This document shows positions 8,666 through 18,188 of a stretch of DNA of 64,000 nucleotides, piece after piece (the stretch's first letter is position 1; each line of letters begins with the position of its first letter). Source of the stretch: Metallumcola ferriviriculae (GTDB lineage Bacteria > Bacillota > JADQBR01); assembly GCF_035573695.1 (NCBI RefSeq), contig NZ_CP121694.1, positions 3,656,237 through 3,720,236 on the forward strand, in the 5' to 3' direction. The notes below the pieces were generated by a model. It was not told the DNA's origin, did no database searches, and saw only the letters and a list, made by a program, of their open reading frames with translations. The position numbers and the translations under genes were made by a program.

Positions 8666-9643
8666 ATGGTACTTGGCATAAAGCAAACAAAATCTAAAAC
8701 ACAGGCAATGATTAATGTTGCTGAGGCAAACAACCTCTGGGACCTGACAATAACAAAACACAAGGGAATTGACAGAGCTTTAATCTGGTTAACATATGCT
8801 AAAGACCCAGATTTAAGAGTAATAATCCAGCAAGCTATAAATAAATCTAAAAAGCAAGTAAAATCCCTAGAAAACGAACTAAACAAGTTCTCCATTTTAG
8901 GCCCTAAACAAAGCAGGGTTAAAATGAATGTCTCCGCTAACTCCGAATTACTCTTAGACCAGGATATAGGAGGTTATTTGCTGCTTGCAATACAAGAAGA
9001 AATTGAACTTTTATTTAGAGCTTTTCGTACTTCAACTACCAACGATGCAATTAGGGCGTTATTTGTGAAATTTCTAACAGAAGCGATTTCCGATTTGGAT
9101 AATACAGTTAAATACCTTAAGCTTAAAGGATGGGTTGAATCTTCACCTTTATATCCTAATATCCCTAATGAAACCACAGAACAGATTAATGCTGCTGAAA
9201 CATTTCATTTATGGGATCACTTAACTTTTCGTTACGATAACATCTACCAGACCCAATTTTGGTACGAGCTTGCTAAGGACTCTGATTTAAAGTTACTTTT
9301 ACAAAAAGGACTGCAAGATAACTTAAAAAAACAAGCAAAGAAACTGGAAGACGAACTTGTCAAGTTTGGTATCCCTATACCCAAACGGCCGCCTGATGCT
9401 ATCCCTACTCCACCGAGGCAGTCCATTACAGATGACTATATTTTCAGGTCACTTTTTTCGGGCATAATAGGGGCAGCCTGGTTGCATGCCCTTGCACTAA
9501 AACAATGTACAACCAATGATAGAATAAGGCAGATCTTTAAAGATCTGCTGGTGCAGGAAATCAATATATTAAATAAGATGATCTTATACGGTAAAACAAA
9601 GGGGTTTTTTGAAGTAGTGCCGCAGTTCTCACCAACCCTTTAA
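8666..9643 (+). CDS. DUF3231-family protein, two tandem domains
   Basis: A soluble 325-residue protein made of two similar halves (about residues 10-155 and 170-320). Each half begins with an (A/N)AAExxxLWD-type helix, has a DxDLxxxxQ segment and ends with a TTNDxIRxxF and KxKGW/F segment. This is the pattern of the DUF3231 family of spore-formers, predicted helical bundles with no known activity. The ribosome site is AAAGGAG. A second copy follows at once and a third faces it, so this is a local family expansion. Confidence 0.8.
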   Translation: MVLGIKQTKSKTQAMINVAEANNLWDLTITKHKGIDRALIWLTYAKDPDLRVIIQQAINKSKKQVKSLENELNKFSILGPKQSRVKMNVSANSELLLDQDIGGYLLLAIQEEIELLFRAFRTSTTNDAIRALFVKFLTEAISDLDNTVKYLKLKGWVESSPLYPNIPNETTEQINAAETFHLWDHLTFRYDNIYQTQFWYELAKDSDLKLLLQKGLQDNLKKQAKKLEDELVKFGIPIPKRPPDAIPTPPRQSITDDYIFRSLFSGIIGAAWLHALALKQCTTNDRIRQIFKDLLVQEINILNKMILYGKTKGFFEVVPQFSPTL

Positions 9644-9712
9644 AGGTTTTAATAACAATTACTTACCAGGAAAAACTACAGTACTACTGTTTTTAAAGGA
9701 GTTGAAAACCAG

Positions 9713-10681
9713 ATGGGCATTTCAATATTCAAAACTTCTAGAGGTGTATAACAAATAAATACTGCAGAAGCGTTCAGTGTCTGGAATTTGTTGCGGGAAA
9801 GATATATTAGTCTTCAAGCAAACCAGGTGATGAGTAATTTTATCCATGACCGTGATTTATTAATTTTATTAGATAGTAATCTAAACGACTTTAAGAAGCA
9901 AATTAAGGTTATGGAGAATATGGCAAAGAAATTTAAACTTAAAGTGCCGTCCCGACCTCCAAGCGATTTTAAAATATCGCAAAAGATTAATGAAATATCG
10001 GACAAAATGATCTATAAAATTATGTATAATGATTTTTTAGCCCAAATGCAGGGACTAATTCGTGCCATTCGTACCTCTACAACAAATGATGATTTGAGAA
10101 ATGTCTTTATGAAATTTTACTTAGGTCATCTTGAAAACTTCGTGGATTGGTTTAAATTTGGAAAACTTAAAGGATGGGCTGACATAGCACCTGCTTTTAT
10201 AACTTTTAAGGCGGTGGAAGCAGAGAAACTTTCCGTTAATGAAGCAGACCATCTCTGGAACCATATTACTCAAAGGTATGACAATCTGCAGCAGACCCAG
10301 TTTTACCTGACATTTATACATGACCCAGATTTTAAGGTTATAGTTCAGCAGGGACAAATGGTGTTACAACAGCAAATCGAAAGGTTAGAAAAAGAAGCTA
10401 ACCATTTTGAGGTTCCGTTACCCGAAAGACCGCCCGCTATAATGGAGTCCCCCGTTGACCCAGAAATTGTTGAGGACAGATATATGTATAGAATTGTTTT
10501 AAAAGGTATGCAGGCAGCTATTGAACTACACTCTACAGCAGCGGTGGAAACTACTCGTAATGACAAGCTAAGAGGTTTATTTGTGGGTTTACTTAAGAAA
10601 GAATTAACCTCATTTGACAAGTTTCTTAAATTCGGTAAAGCAAAAGGATGGACTAAAGTTGAGCCGATGTATAAGTTCTAA
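9713..10681 (+). pseudogene. DUF3231-family paralogue interrupted by an in-frame TAA at codon 13
   Basis: An ATG with an AAAGGAG ribosome site opens a frame that meets TAA at 9749-9751 after twelve codons and then continues open for 310 codons in the same frame. The sequence after the stop (QINTAEAFSVWNLL) is the normal beginning of a DUF3231 domain, so the original codon was probably CAA. Both domains behind the stop look intact. Internal restart at a TTG near 9788 would miss the first helix. Either a young pseudogene or one rescued by readthrough. Confidence 0.8.
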
Positions 10682-10718
10682 CCCCATACCCAATGGTCTA
10701 ATCTCGTATCTAAAAGTC

Positions 10719-10751
10719 AAACGCAGTAACCGTTACGGTAGCTGCGTTTTT
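10719..10751 (+). terminator. intrinsic terminator of the DUF3231 pair
   Basis: AAACGCAG pairs with CTGCGTTT and is followed by more T residues. It lies between convergent DUF3231 genes and may serve both. Confidence 0.75.
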
Positions 10752-10789
10752 CATTGGGTTAATGTGTTTTACAAATCTATTATAGAAAA

Positions 10790-11776
10790 TTATTGAGATG
10801 TCCCGTATTTAGGTGCTTTGTTTATCCACCCCTTGAGCTTGCCAAACTTGACAAAGTCATCAAATAAATTCACTTCTTTAAGAAGTAATTGTGAAAATAG
10901 TTTTCTTAACCTGTCGTTAGTTACAGACTGTTTCAATGCTAGGGCATGAAAAGTTTGTGCTCCTTGAATACCCATCAGAACCTCTCTGTACATAAAGTCA
11001 TCTTCCAGGATTTCCGTGTTTTGAGTTGGTGGTCTAACTTGAGGAGGTTTTACGGGTAGGGGAAGACCATACCGCCTCACTTCATTTTCCAGCATATTGA
11101 CTTGGCCATTTAGCTCCTTCATGCCTCTATCAAGAATAACCTTGAATTCAGCATCATGGGCAAAAGTAAGAAACTTATATGTTTTCCGAACCGTATCATA
11201 CCTAAAGGTGAGGTGGTCCCATAGGTGATAGGCTTCCGCAGTGTCTATTTCTTCCGTACCCTGCGGCACACCGTTATACAACGGAGGTGTGGAAATCCAC
11301 CCTTTCAGCTTTACATATTTTGCAGTCTTATCAATCTTAGGAATATCCTTTTTTAAAAGCATCAAAAGCGTGTCATAAACCAAGTCGTTAGTTGTACTGG
11401 TTCTCATTGCTCTTAAAAGCATTTCAACGAACTCCTGCCATAGTGCAAACATCTGCATCCCAATAAACTGATCCGACTGAATTTCGGAATTTGCGCCAGA
11501 ACGAATATCAATTACATGATTATCTGGACCCTTGATACCAAACTGCTCTAATCTATGTTCCATCAGTTTAATATCACTTTCAAAGTCTTCTATAGTAATT
11601 TTAAGCTGAGCTTTAAGGTCTAAATCATGGGCAAGACTGTCCCACATCTGCAACCGCTGGTGTGCTAGATATTTAGCTGTTAAAATGCTCCATAGACTGA
11701 AAGCTTCAGAAATATCAATTTCGGAACGCTTTGCATTTGTTTTAGGGTTTTTAGATAGTATTTCTTTAATCTTCAT
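10790..11776 (-). CDS. DUF3231-family protein, two tandem domains
   Basis: A 328-residue paralogue of the two plus-strand DUF3231 proteins. Again there are two helical halves; each contains a SLWS/HLWDH helix, a TTND or VTND segment (STTNDLVYDTL, SVTNDRLRKLF) and a KLKGW ending. It starts at an ATG preceded by GGGAGGATATT. The halves are joined by a proline-rich linker (PLPVKPPQVRPPT). The function of the family is unknown; the three copies suggest a structural or dose-dependent role. A membrane protein gene lies just upstream on the same strand. Confidence 0.8.
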   Translation of the reverse strand: MKIKEILSKNPKTNAKRSEIDISEAFSLWSILTAKYLAHQRLQMWDSLAHDLDLKAQLKITIEDFESDIKLMEHRLEQFGIKGPDNHVIDIRSGANSEIQSDQFIGMQMFALWQEFVEMLLRAMRTSTTNDLVYDTLLMLLKKDIPKIDKTAKYVKLKGWISTPPLYNGVPQGTEEIDTAEAYHLWDHLTFRYDTVRKTYKFLTFAHDAEFKVILDRGMKELNGQVNMLENEVRRYGLPLPVKPPQVRPPTQNTEILEDDFMYREVLMGIQGAQTFHALALKQSVTNDRLRKLFSQLLLKEVNLFDDFVKFGKLKGWINKAPKYGTSQ

Positions 11777-11802
11777 CTACAATATCCTCCCTTTACATCT
11801 AT

Positions 11803-12303
11803 CTATAATGCTGCCTCTTTTCTCTTACCTTCCAACCAGTAAAGTGTTTGAGCTACAACTATTCCCCAGATTATTGAAGTTATACGGTGTGAAATTGCTG
11901 TATTAGTAGATAACTCTTTGAGATAAGGCAATTGAAAAAATATCGGTGCGGCAGTTATAAAAAAACAGGCAATAAAGCCATATACCGCCCCTTTAAATAA
12001 AAGATATTTAGAACCTCTGTAAGGTACGACAAACGCAAAAATTACTCCTAAGAACCCAGCCCATCCTAACTGGTTTATCAATGAAAATATATACTCTGTT
12101 AAGTTTAAAGGTCTATGACCATAAGTTACGATTGATGCCCAGTCCAGCAGGAGAAGATTGCTGAACTGGAATATGTAATATGAGGCAAAATCCAGTACAT
12201 TCATTACGATGCCTCCTGCTATTCCCGCCATTAAACCTCTAATAAGTCTATCCAACAACACTACCTCCCTGCCACCGAGCAGTAATCTATCTCTAAATTT
12301 CAC
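11803..12303 (-). CDS. four-helix membrane protein, unknown function
   Basis: A 166-residue protein with a basic N-terminus (MKFRDRLLLGG) and four hydrophobic segments. The opening resembles that of the broken gene at 12822-13330 (KDRFLLG plus a glycine-rich helix), so the two may belong to one clostridial membrane family. It is 26 bases upstream of the DUF3231 gene and may be cotranscribed with it. No catalytic motif is seen. Confidence 0.6.
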   Translation of the reverse strand: MKFRDRLLLGGREVVLLDRLIRGLMAGIAGGIVMNVLDFASYYIFQFSNLLLLDWASIVTYGHRPLNLTEYIFSLINQLGWAGFLGVIFAFVVPYRGSKYLLFKGAVYGFIACFFITAAPIFFQLPYLKELSTNTAISHRITSIIWGIVVAQTLYWLEGKRKEAAL

Positions 12304-12359
12304 GAATACCCTCCATAGACTTTTTTATTAGCTTACCCACCAAATTTAAAAAGGACACT

Positions 12360-12492
12360 CCGACTGGAGTGCCAATAATTGTGTTACTTTGTTGTTATTC
12401 CCATAGATTTTTTTCCGATTGGAAGTTGTATATAACAGATAGTTTTATAGTGTCGTTTTAATAAACTTATATAAAAGGGTATTCCGACTGGA
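12360..12492. repeat. three copies of TCCGAYTGGA
   Basis: The 10-bp motif occurs at 12360, 12414 and 12483, each at the centre of a small imperfect hairpin. No gene lies here. It may be an RNA structure or a regulatory repeat of unknown role. Confidence 0.35.
12451..12468 (+). repeat. intergenic motif copy 2
   Basis: TGTCGTTTTAATAAACTT, similar to the copies near 3004, 13423 and 18009, about 15 bases before one of the TCCGACTGGA hairpins. Confidence 0.4.
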
Positions 12493-12553
12493 AAGCCCTC
12501 ATTGATTCGTTTGCTTTTTGCGTAATTTTTCATACATGTAATAGAACTTTAGT

Positions 12554-12700
12554 TTATCGTAAACCATTTATAGTTTTAGTCCTTTCTAATATCAGTTTGT
12601 CCAACTTCTGGCTTAAATGAACCACTTCTTTTGAAGAAAGTTCCATCCCCTTAGAAATTAATGAATAAATCATCTGTTTTACCCTTTGTTCTTCACTCAT
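12554..12700 (-). CDS. Spo0E-like aspartyl-phosphate phosphatase
   Basis: A 48-residue protein made of two predicted helices. The second carries SQKLDKLI, the signature of Spo0E-type phosphatases, which remove phosphate from the response regulator Spo0A and so delay sporulation. The first helix (RVKQMIYSLISKGMEL) fits the family hairpin. Length is normal for clostridial members. An AAAGGGG ribosome site precedes the ATG. No kinase is directly adjacent, though a multi-PAS histidine kinase gene lies 3 kb to the right. Confidence 0.8.
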   Translation of the reverse strand: MSEEQRVKQMIYSLISKGMELSSKEVVHLSQKLDKLILERTKTINGLR

Positions 12701-12821
12701 GACTTAAGCCCCTTTGCAACCGCTCTCGGTTTCCTATTTTAGCAAATTATGCCACTATATGACAGGGACTTTCGTAACATCTTGCAAAGTGTCGACAATT
12801 CAAGGAAATACCTAAACCCTA

Positions 12822-13330
12822 CTAATCTCCGTACACTAGTGGGGTTCTTCCTTCTTCACTTTTCACCTTGTTATCTGGGAATAAAGAGTCATCCCCTAAA
12901 TATGTAGCTATCGTTGCAGAAGTAGCTCCAAATACCAAGTGGTCAAAAAGACTAAGTAAATGCGAATAAGGGCGTTTACTTTTTTGCAGGCATTCCTAAT
13001 TTTGTTGATAAACCATAGAGACCGAACCAGTAAAGACCCCCGATTGCCATCCCTTTTAAAACTGCATAATCCCGCCCCGTTGCTGAAAGGGTATATGTAG
13101 TTGCAACTCCTGTTGTAGTGGTTGACATTTCATTTAACAATGGAACCCAGAAGCTGTCCCTCTTTGGTGTTTACTTTACTTTTTTCAGTGAAAAGGCTCG
13201 AAACCATTTGCCCGTATTTTACATCTACAAGCCCCGCATGATATTCTGCAGTATTTAACAGTCTTCCTGGTATCGCTGCTATAAGACCGCTTACTACTCC
13301 TAGGAGAAACCTGTCTTTTATTTTCTTCAT
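12822..13330 (-). pseudogene. membrane protein gene with two frameshifts
   Basis: The first 66 codons (start ATG after GAGGTG) read KKIKDRFLLGVVSGL and end at a TGA near 13130. In a second frame the protein continues with TGVATTYTLSATGRDYAVLKG, and after another break near 12975 with RPYSHLLSLFDHLVFGATS. Joined, they give about 169 residues with three or four membrane helices, like a known clostridial family of unknown function. As written it cannot make a full product. Confidence 0.7.
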
Positions 13331-13379
13331 TATAGCCACACCTCTTTCCAAAACTCTACTTATATTATTGGTAGGGCTA

Positions 13380-13396
13380 ACCAGTGATACACTGGT
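13380..13396. other. 7-bp perfect inverted repeat
   Basis: ACCAGTG and CACTGGT are separated by three bases in a gene-free stretch (13331-13667). It could be an operator or a small hairpin. Confidence 0.3.
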
Positions 13397-13422
13397 GAAT
13401 TATACCTTCAAAGTTTATCTAC

Positions 13423-13439
13423 TGTCGTTATTTAAACTT
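13423..13439 (+). repeat. intergenic motif copy 3
   Basis: TGTCGTTATTTAAACTT, nearly identical to the copy at 18009. The surrounding gap shows no gene. Confidence 0.4.
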
Positions 13440-13667
13440 TTAAATCAAATAATAAAAGAATGCAGTCCACGAAATTGTCTTCGATAGTTGCTGCACTGTT
13501 TGTCATTAACGACATTTCGAGTAAGTGGTTTACTGCCGCTATCAAGGGAAATAGCGACAAAAATATGTGCTTTGCAGTTCGTGTAAATACTTGGAAGGTC
13601 ATTGAAAATCTCCAGACGAATAACATGTAAGAAGGGTTAATAATTCTTATACATAGGGGGGATGTAA

Positions 13668-14109
13668 TTGCTAAAGAAGTTTGTGTTTTATACTCTTACC
13701 ATAATCATCCTGCTGCTAACTCTGGAATTCCTCGGAGTTTTAAATTTCATCCCTAATGCAAGGTATCATTCAACGGTTACATCAGGCTTGGTTATAAATA
13801 AATATTCAAACAAACAGGGAGATTACTATATTCAACTAGGAATTCTTGGTGAACAAAATAGTGAGCTAGAGAAAGTGAAAGTGTCTGTTCCGTCAGAGAA
13901 CTTATGGAATTTAATTGAAGTTAATAGAACATTTTGTAGTCTATGAATGGCAGAATAAAGAAGTACCCACGCTATTGCAGATAGAGATAAACGATAATTA
14001 TAAAGACAAATTGATAAAGAACAAAGCAGAAACCGCAATAACAGTGCTGCCGTTTTGTCAGTTCACCATTATTTTTACGCAACGGAACAGTAAAGGGATG
14101 GAACGATAA
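13668..14109 (+). pseudogene. single-span membrane protein gene with a frameshift
   Basis: A TTG start after AGGGGGG opens a protein with an N-terminal membrane helix (LTIIILLLTLEFLGVL). The frame breaks in a TTTT run near 13930; removing one T joins it to VVYEWQNKEVPTLLQIEIN in the next frame, for 146 residues in all. The outer part is predicted to be beta-rich. Family not recognised. The homopolymer makes a sequencing error a fair alternative. Confidence 0.6.
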
Positions 14110-14255
14110 AAGTAACAGAAGGTATAGAGGTCTATTCAAGGAATTGTTGAATATAAGATTATAAATGCGTAACAGGAAAATTACAAGTGGTTTTTTGCTA
14201 AACTAACGGGCATGTTAATACAAATTGCTTTAATTAAAATAGGGGGATAAACGTA

Positions 14256-14393
14256 ATGGATGTTATGGGAATTATAGCTTTTTCAACAGCACTTCCATTA
14301 GCTGGAAGTGCATTATTTTTTGCAATTATTGCCCAGTCGAAGTTTTCAAGAAATACTAGAACAGCAAAGACTTTACCCCAAAACAGTAAGTAA
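14256..14393 (+). CDS. 45-residue single-span membrane peptide
   Basis: A short frame with an AGGGGG ribosome site encodes one long hydrophobic helix (residues 4-27) and a basic tail (SKFSRNTRTAK). Similar in plan to the 41-residue peptide at 52433. No family recognised. Confidence 0.5.
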   Translation: MDVMGIIAFSTALPLAGSALFFAIIAQSKFSRNTRTAKTLPQNSK

Positions 14394-14491
14394 CTTATAG
14401 GCTCCGTTTAAACCCGTTGTATGGTAACAGAAATGGCAAAGACAGTAGGGTATACTGGCTCTGCCCTTTATTTGCAGCAATAGAATTTAAT

Positions 14492-14869
14492 TTAACCCCG
14501 TATCTCAATCATTTCCCCATCTAGCCCTTTAAAAACCGCCCTCTGCCACCCCTTTTCGTTTTCTGTCCTCGGCTCAGTCGGATGAGGGGCTTAAGCAAGT
14601 CTGACTCCTTGCTCTTTTAACTTTTGAAAATCTTCTTCAAAGTTATCGGTCATAAGGCAAAAATGGTACCCACTGTTGGATTCGCCTTGGGGCATATGCA
14701 CCAGTTCTAAAACAGTATCTCCAAGCCGCAGATAAACAATCTTCTCTAATTCTTCCCTCGGCACATCATGTTCAAAGTAGGTTTTAAACCCAAAATTCTT
14801 CTCATAAAACTCAATAGATTTCTTGCGGTCCTTCACAACAAAAGCTACATGATCAATTCGCTGAAACAT
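14492..14869 (-). pseudogene. VOC (glyoxalase-like) protein gene with an in-frame stop
   Basis: The frame encodes a vicinal-oxygen-chelate protein of 125 residues, interrupted by TAA (14591-14593) at codon 93. Metal ligands can be placed at His in IDHVAFVV, Glu in TVLELVHM, His in GYHFCLM and Glu in GEMIEI; the last lies behind the stop, so the 92-residue product would lack its fourth ligand and last strands. Glyoxalase I or methylmalonyl-CoA epimerase-like members have this plan. The stop replaces a codon between VRLA and APHPTEPR. It lies 12 bases after a cupin gene. Confidence 0.8.
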
Positions 14870-14881
14870 AGGGAATCCTCC

Positions 14882-15208
14882 TTAAACATTTTGGGGACGC
14901 TTATTTTTCACAAAAAGCAAGGATAGCTGTGAGGAACTGTCGTTGTTAATCCCATGAGTAGTACCGCTGGGAGCTAGTATTATATCTTTTTCTTTTACCG
15001 AAACTTTTTCTCCATTAATAACCATGCTTCCCTCTCCAGAAACTACATAGAAGATTTCATCCTGATGCTTATGTGCGTGTTCGGGACTGCTTTGCCCAGG
15101 TTCATAGAATATTAGATCAACTTCAATCTTGCCTTCTTTAGACAAAGTCTTGCGGACCCGTTTATCTGCCGAAAATTCTTGAAGGTCATTTACATTAAAT
15201 TTTTGCAT
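14882..15208 (-). CDS. cupin-domain protein
   Basis: A 108-residue single cupin. Motif 1 is seen as PEHAHKHQDEIFYVVSGEG (metal ligands His, His, Glu) and motif 2 as PSGTTHGINN (His). The small cupin fold binds a divalent metal and may be an enzyme or a sugar or signal binder. The substrate is unknown. The next gene in the same direction is the interrupted VOC gene, 12 bases away, so the two form an operon. Confidence 0.85.
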   Translation of the reverse strand: MQKFNVNDLQEFSADKRVRKTLSKEGKIEVDLIFYEPGQSSPEHAHKHQDEIFYVVSGEGSMVINGEKVSVKEKDIILAPSGTTHGINNDSSSQLSLLFVKNKRPQNV

Positions 15209-15329
15209 TCCATTTACCCCCTTATGACTGTTTCATTCATTATTCAGATCTACTCTTTCCCCTTTATTATTACTTAATTAATAGAATTCAATGAATTAAG
15301 TTACACCAAAGGTATTAACAACTTTCCTC

Positions 15330-15455
15330 TGGTCGCTTTAAATAATAAACTACAAGGGCATTATGGGCTGGAGTAGCCCTAATAGCCGCATTTTTTTGCT
15401 CGGCAAACGCAGGCATTAAACCTTTTCCCTGCTTTCACAGAATCAAAGATGTATT
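15330..15455 (-). pseudogene. fragment of a 27778-type lipoprotein gene
   Basis: The stretch matches 28205-28360 within the lipoprotein gene at 27778, for example in AATAATAAACTACAAGGGCA, with several small deletions. It is a short decayed duplicate. The rest of the 15209-15500 gap shows no gene. Confidence 0.6.
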
Positions 15456-15500
15456 TGTCAGCCTTTGCTAGCCAAATATTATAATTTGTGAAGATCTATC

Positions 15501-15544
15501 AAATTTTAAAAAAAGGAGACCGAATTAAATTACTATTCGGTCTC
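15501..15544 (-). terminator. terminator of the histidine kinase gene
   Basis: A perfect 10-bp stem (GAGACCGAAT with its complement, 9-base loop) is followed, on the minus strand, by a T-rich run. It begins 27 bases after the kinase stop codon. Confidence 0.8.
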
Positions 15545-15570
15545 TATCTATATATAAATATTCATCTCAT

Positions 15571-17874
15571 CTAAGCACTTTTTATAAGAGGAAATCCTAC
15601 CATAAAAGTTACCCCGTCACCCAAGTTAGACTGTGCATATATTTCGCCACCCATGGCAGCGATACTAATTCGGGTTAAAGCCAACCCCAGTCCCATACCC
15701 CTCCCAGGTTCCTTTGTTGTAAAAAACGGGTCAAAAACCTTTTCTTTTACCTTTTCATTAATACCTGGGCCATTATCACTCACTTCCAGAATAACTTTAT
15801 CTTTATCTATTTTAGTCCTGATAAAGATCATTTTATTATCTATGTTAGTTTCTTCAAGAGCATGGACAGCATTTTCCACAAGGTTAGTAATTACTCTGTA
15901 TATCCCTTTGAGGTCAACAACTACTGGTGGAAGTTGTTCGAATTCTGTAATTAGCCGAATCTTATTCTTAAAACAGTAATCTTCAATGAAGGGTAGCTTC
16001 TCTTTTAAAACCTGGTTAAGGTCATAAGTGCGTAGTTCTAGTTCCTGCTCATTACTAACTAAGGAACGCATATACTGAACGATTCCACTAATACGATTTC
16101 CTTGTTCTGAAATATCTTGCAACTCAGAAATAATCGTATCTCTATCAAGCTCTCTATTTTTCTCTAGCCAGTAAAGCATACCATCTACATTAACTTTAAG
16201 TGCATTAAGCGGTTGGTTAATCTCATGAGCAACTCCCGCACCCATTACACCTATCGATGCTAACTTTTCAGCATTTTTCAATCTATCTTCTGCTTTTTTT
16301 CGGTCTGTAATATCTTTTGCCATACTTATTAATACTTCCTTATCATCGTATGTAATAAGTTGTGTTACTGCTTCGATATATCTAACTTCATCATCAGTGG
16401 CCTTAATTTTATGAAAATAAGGATTCATTACTCTTCCTTTTTTAGCCTCTTCCATTCTATGAAACACAAATTCTCGATTTTCAGCATCAAAAAAGTCTAA
16501 AAGTGGTCTGTGTAGAAGTTCCTCTGTTGAATTTGCCCTCAAAAGTTTTGCTGCAGAAGGGTTTGCAAGCAATATTTTCCCTTCCTTATGAATCATTATA
16601 GCATCAGGGGATAACTCAAATAACTGCCGATAACGCCTTTCACTTTCTTTAAGCTGTTCGTCAGTTAATTTCTGTTTAGTTACATCAACACATAATCCAT
16701 TTCGACCAATAACATTACCGTCTCTATCAAATACTGGTACTCCTCTGTCATTTATCCAGCGGATCTCACCATCAGGCCGTACTATTCTGAAAATACGGCT
16801 ACATGCCCTCCCATTATTCAACTCATTATCAAGTTCCTCTGCTATCCATCGGTCTTCTGGATGGACCCTTTCTTTCCAGAGGGCAGGGTTATTTTCGAAC
16901 TTCTCTCGTGGGCGGTCAAACAGTTCTTCAACAGCTGATGAAACTAAATAGATATTTTTTTGTGTATCTAATGCGTATAAAGTTGCGTCCACTGTATCAA
17001 AAATGTCCTTTAGTGCATCTCTACTTTTTCTTACTTCCTCTTCTGCATGCACACGCTCAGTTACATCTCTAAAGATAACTTGTCTTGCTGGTTCACCATT
17101 ATAAGTTATCGGTGCTGCTGACATTTCAACATATAGCAGACGCCCATGCAAATTATATAGTTGTTTAGGTTTTTTCTTCTTTTTATGTTGAATGAATTCT
17201 TCTAGTTGTGACTGAACCTTGTTCTTTGTTCGGGGGGGAGCAAAGTCCCAAACATACTTCCCCATAATTTCCTCTTTACCTGATGCACCAAGCATTTTTA
17301 CCCCTGCTTCATTGATATACAGAAACTTCCCCTCTTTATGAATAACTATCATATCAGGACTTAGTTCAACCAAATCCCGATAAAGTTTTTCTGCTTCTTT
17401 ACGGTCTGAAATATCACGAACTGTAGTTAAAAAGAACTTATTCCCGCTTAATTCTACGAGGCGACTATTAACATCCGCTACTATGAGGGCTCCGCTTTTA
17501 GTAACCATTATTGTTTCATTGCTAACTGTTCCAGTCTTATGAAACTTGCTAAGTTTCTATTCGAAAATCTTCTCATCTTGCATACTCTTCTCTATCAAGT
17601 GCAGAGGAGTTAACTCTAAAAGCTCTTCTTTTGAGTAACCAAGTTTTTCAACAGCTTTGTTATTCACTTTTTTAAAGCAGCCTGGTTCCCCGTTACTATT
17701 TACCTCGCTTAAAAATAACATTTCGTCAATGTTATTAATAATTTCTTCAATCTTAAATTCGTCATCGTGGGAAGATTTCTCTACCTTCAGCTGTTCATTT
17801 TCCATTTCTAGCTCAATAATTCTCTTTTCCAAATGGTATATTTTTTCTTTAAGTTCATGTATATCGTTTATCAT
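15571..17874 (-). pseudogene. multi-PAS sensor histidine kinase with an in-frame TAG
   Basis: One 767-codon frame is interrupted only by TAG at 17557-17559 (codon 106). Order: N-terminal coiled coil (about 4-36), PAS 1 (about 44-160, contains the stop), PAS 2, PAS 3 with a PAC segment, PAS 4, a HisKA dimerisation helix with the phospho-acceptor His in VAHEINQPLNAL (near residue 550), and a HATPase domain with NLVENAVHAL, DNGPGI and GMGLGLAL. No membrane helix, so a cytoplasmic sensor, like the sporulation and PAS kinases of clostridia. The stop replaces a codon between EKIFE and KLSKFHKTG. Restart at ATG 17508 would give a 645-residue kinase with PAS 2 onwards intact, so function may survive. 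No response regulator is adjacent. Confidence 0.85.
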
Positions 17875-18008
17875 ATAACCCCTCCATGGTCATTAATTAC
17901 TTATTTACCAATAGTTACTATTCAATAAATGCATATATTGTCCTTTGGAAAACATTAACATATGGACATTGAAATGCAATGTTCGATTCGTATCACGGTT
18001 TTCTGCAT

Positions 18009-18025
18009 TGTCGTTATATAAACTT
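18009..18025 (+). repeat. intergenic motif copy 4
   Basis: TGTCGTTATATAAACTT, the best match to copy 3, about 15 bases before the terminator hairpin that follows. Confidence 0.4.
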
Positions 18026-18041
18026 GGAAAAGACATTAACA

Positions 18042-18077
18042 AAAGCACCTTCCCTTTGATATTTGGGAGGGTGCTTT
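18042..18077 (-). terminator. terminator of the PNPOx-like gene
   Basis: A 13-bp stem with one mismatch (AAAGCACCTTCCC against GGGAGGGTGCTTT) lies about 110 bases after the stop codon and has a short T-run on the minus strand. Confidence 0.6.
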
Positions 18078-18188
18078 AATCGTTACACAAGAACGCCTGT
18101 TTGCTGATAACTTAATTTTTACTGCACTGACTGGCAACCTTATTGTGGTGTACAGTTTATGCCGTAGTTAAGAAGAACACAAACTGGT

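Noticed and set aside
15571..17874. Pyrrolysine at the TAG in the sensor kinase
   Set aside because: Pyrrolysine is used in a few methylamine-type enzymes and TAA stops occur in the same way in neighbouring genes, so decay is more likely; kept only as a minor alternative.
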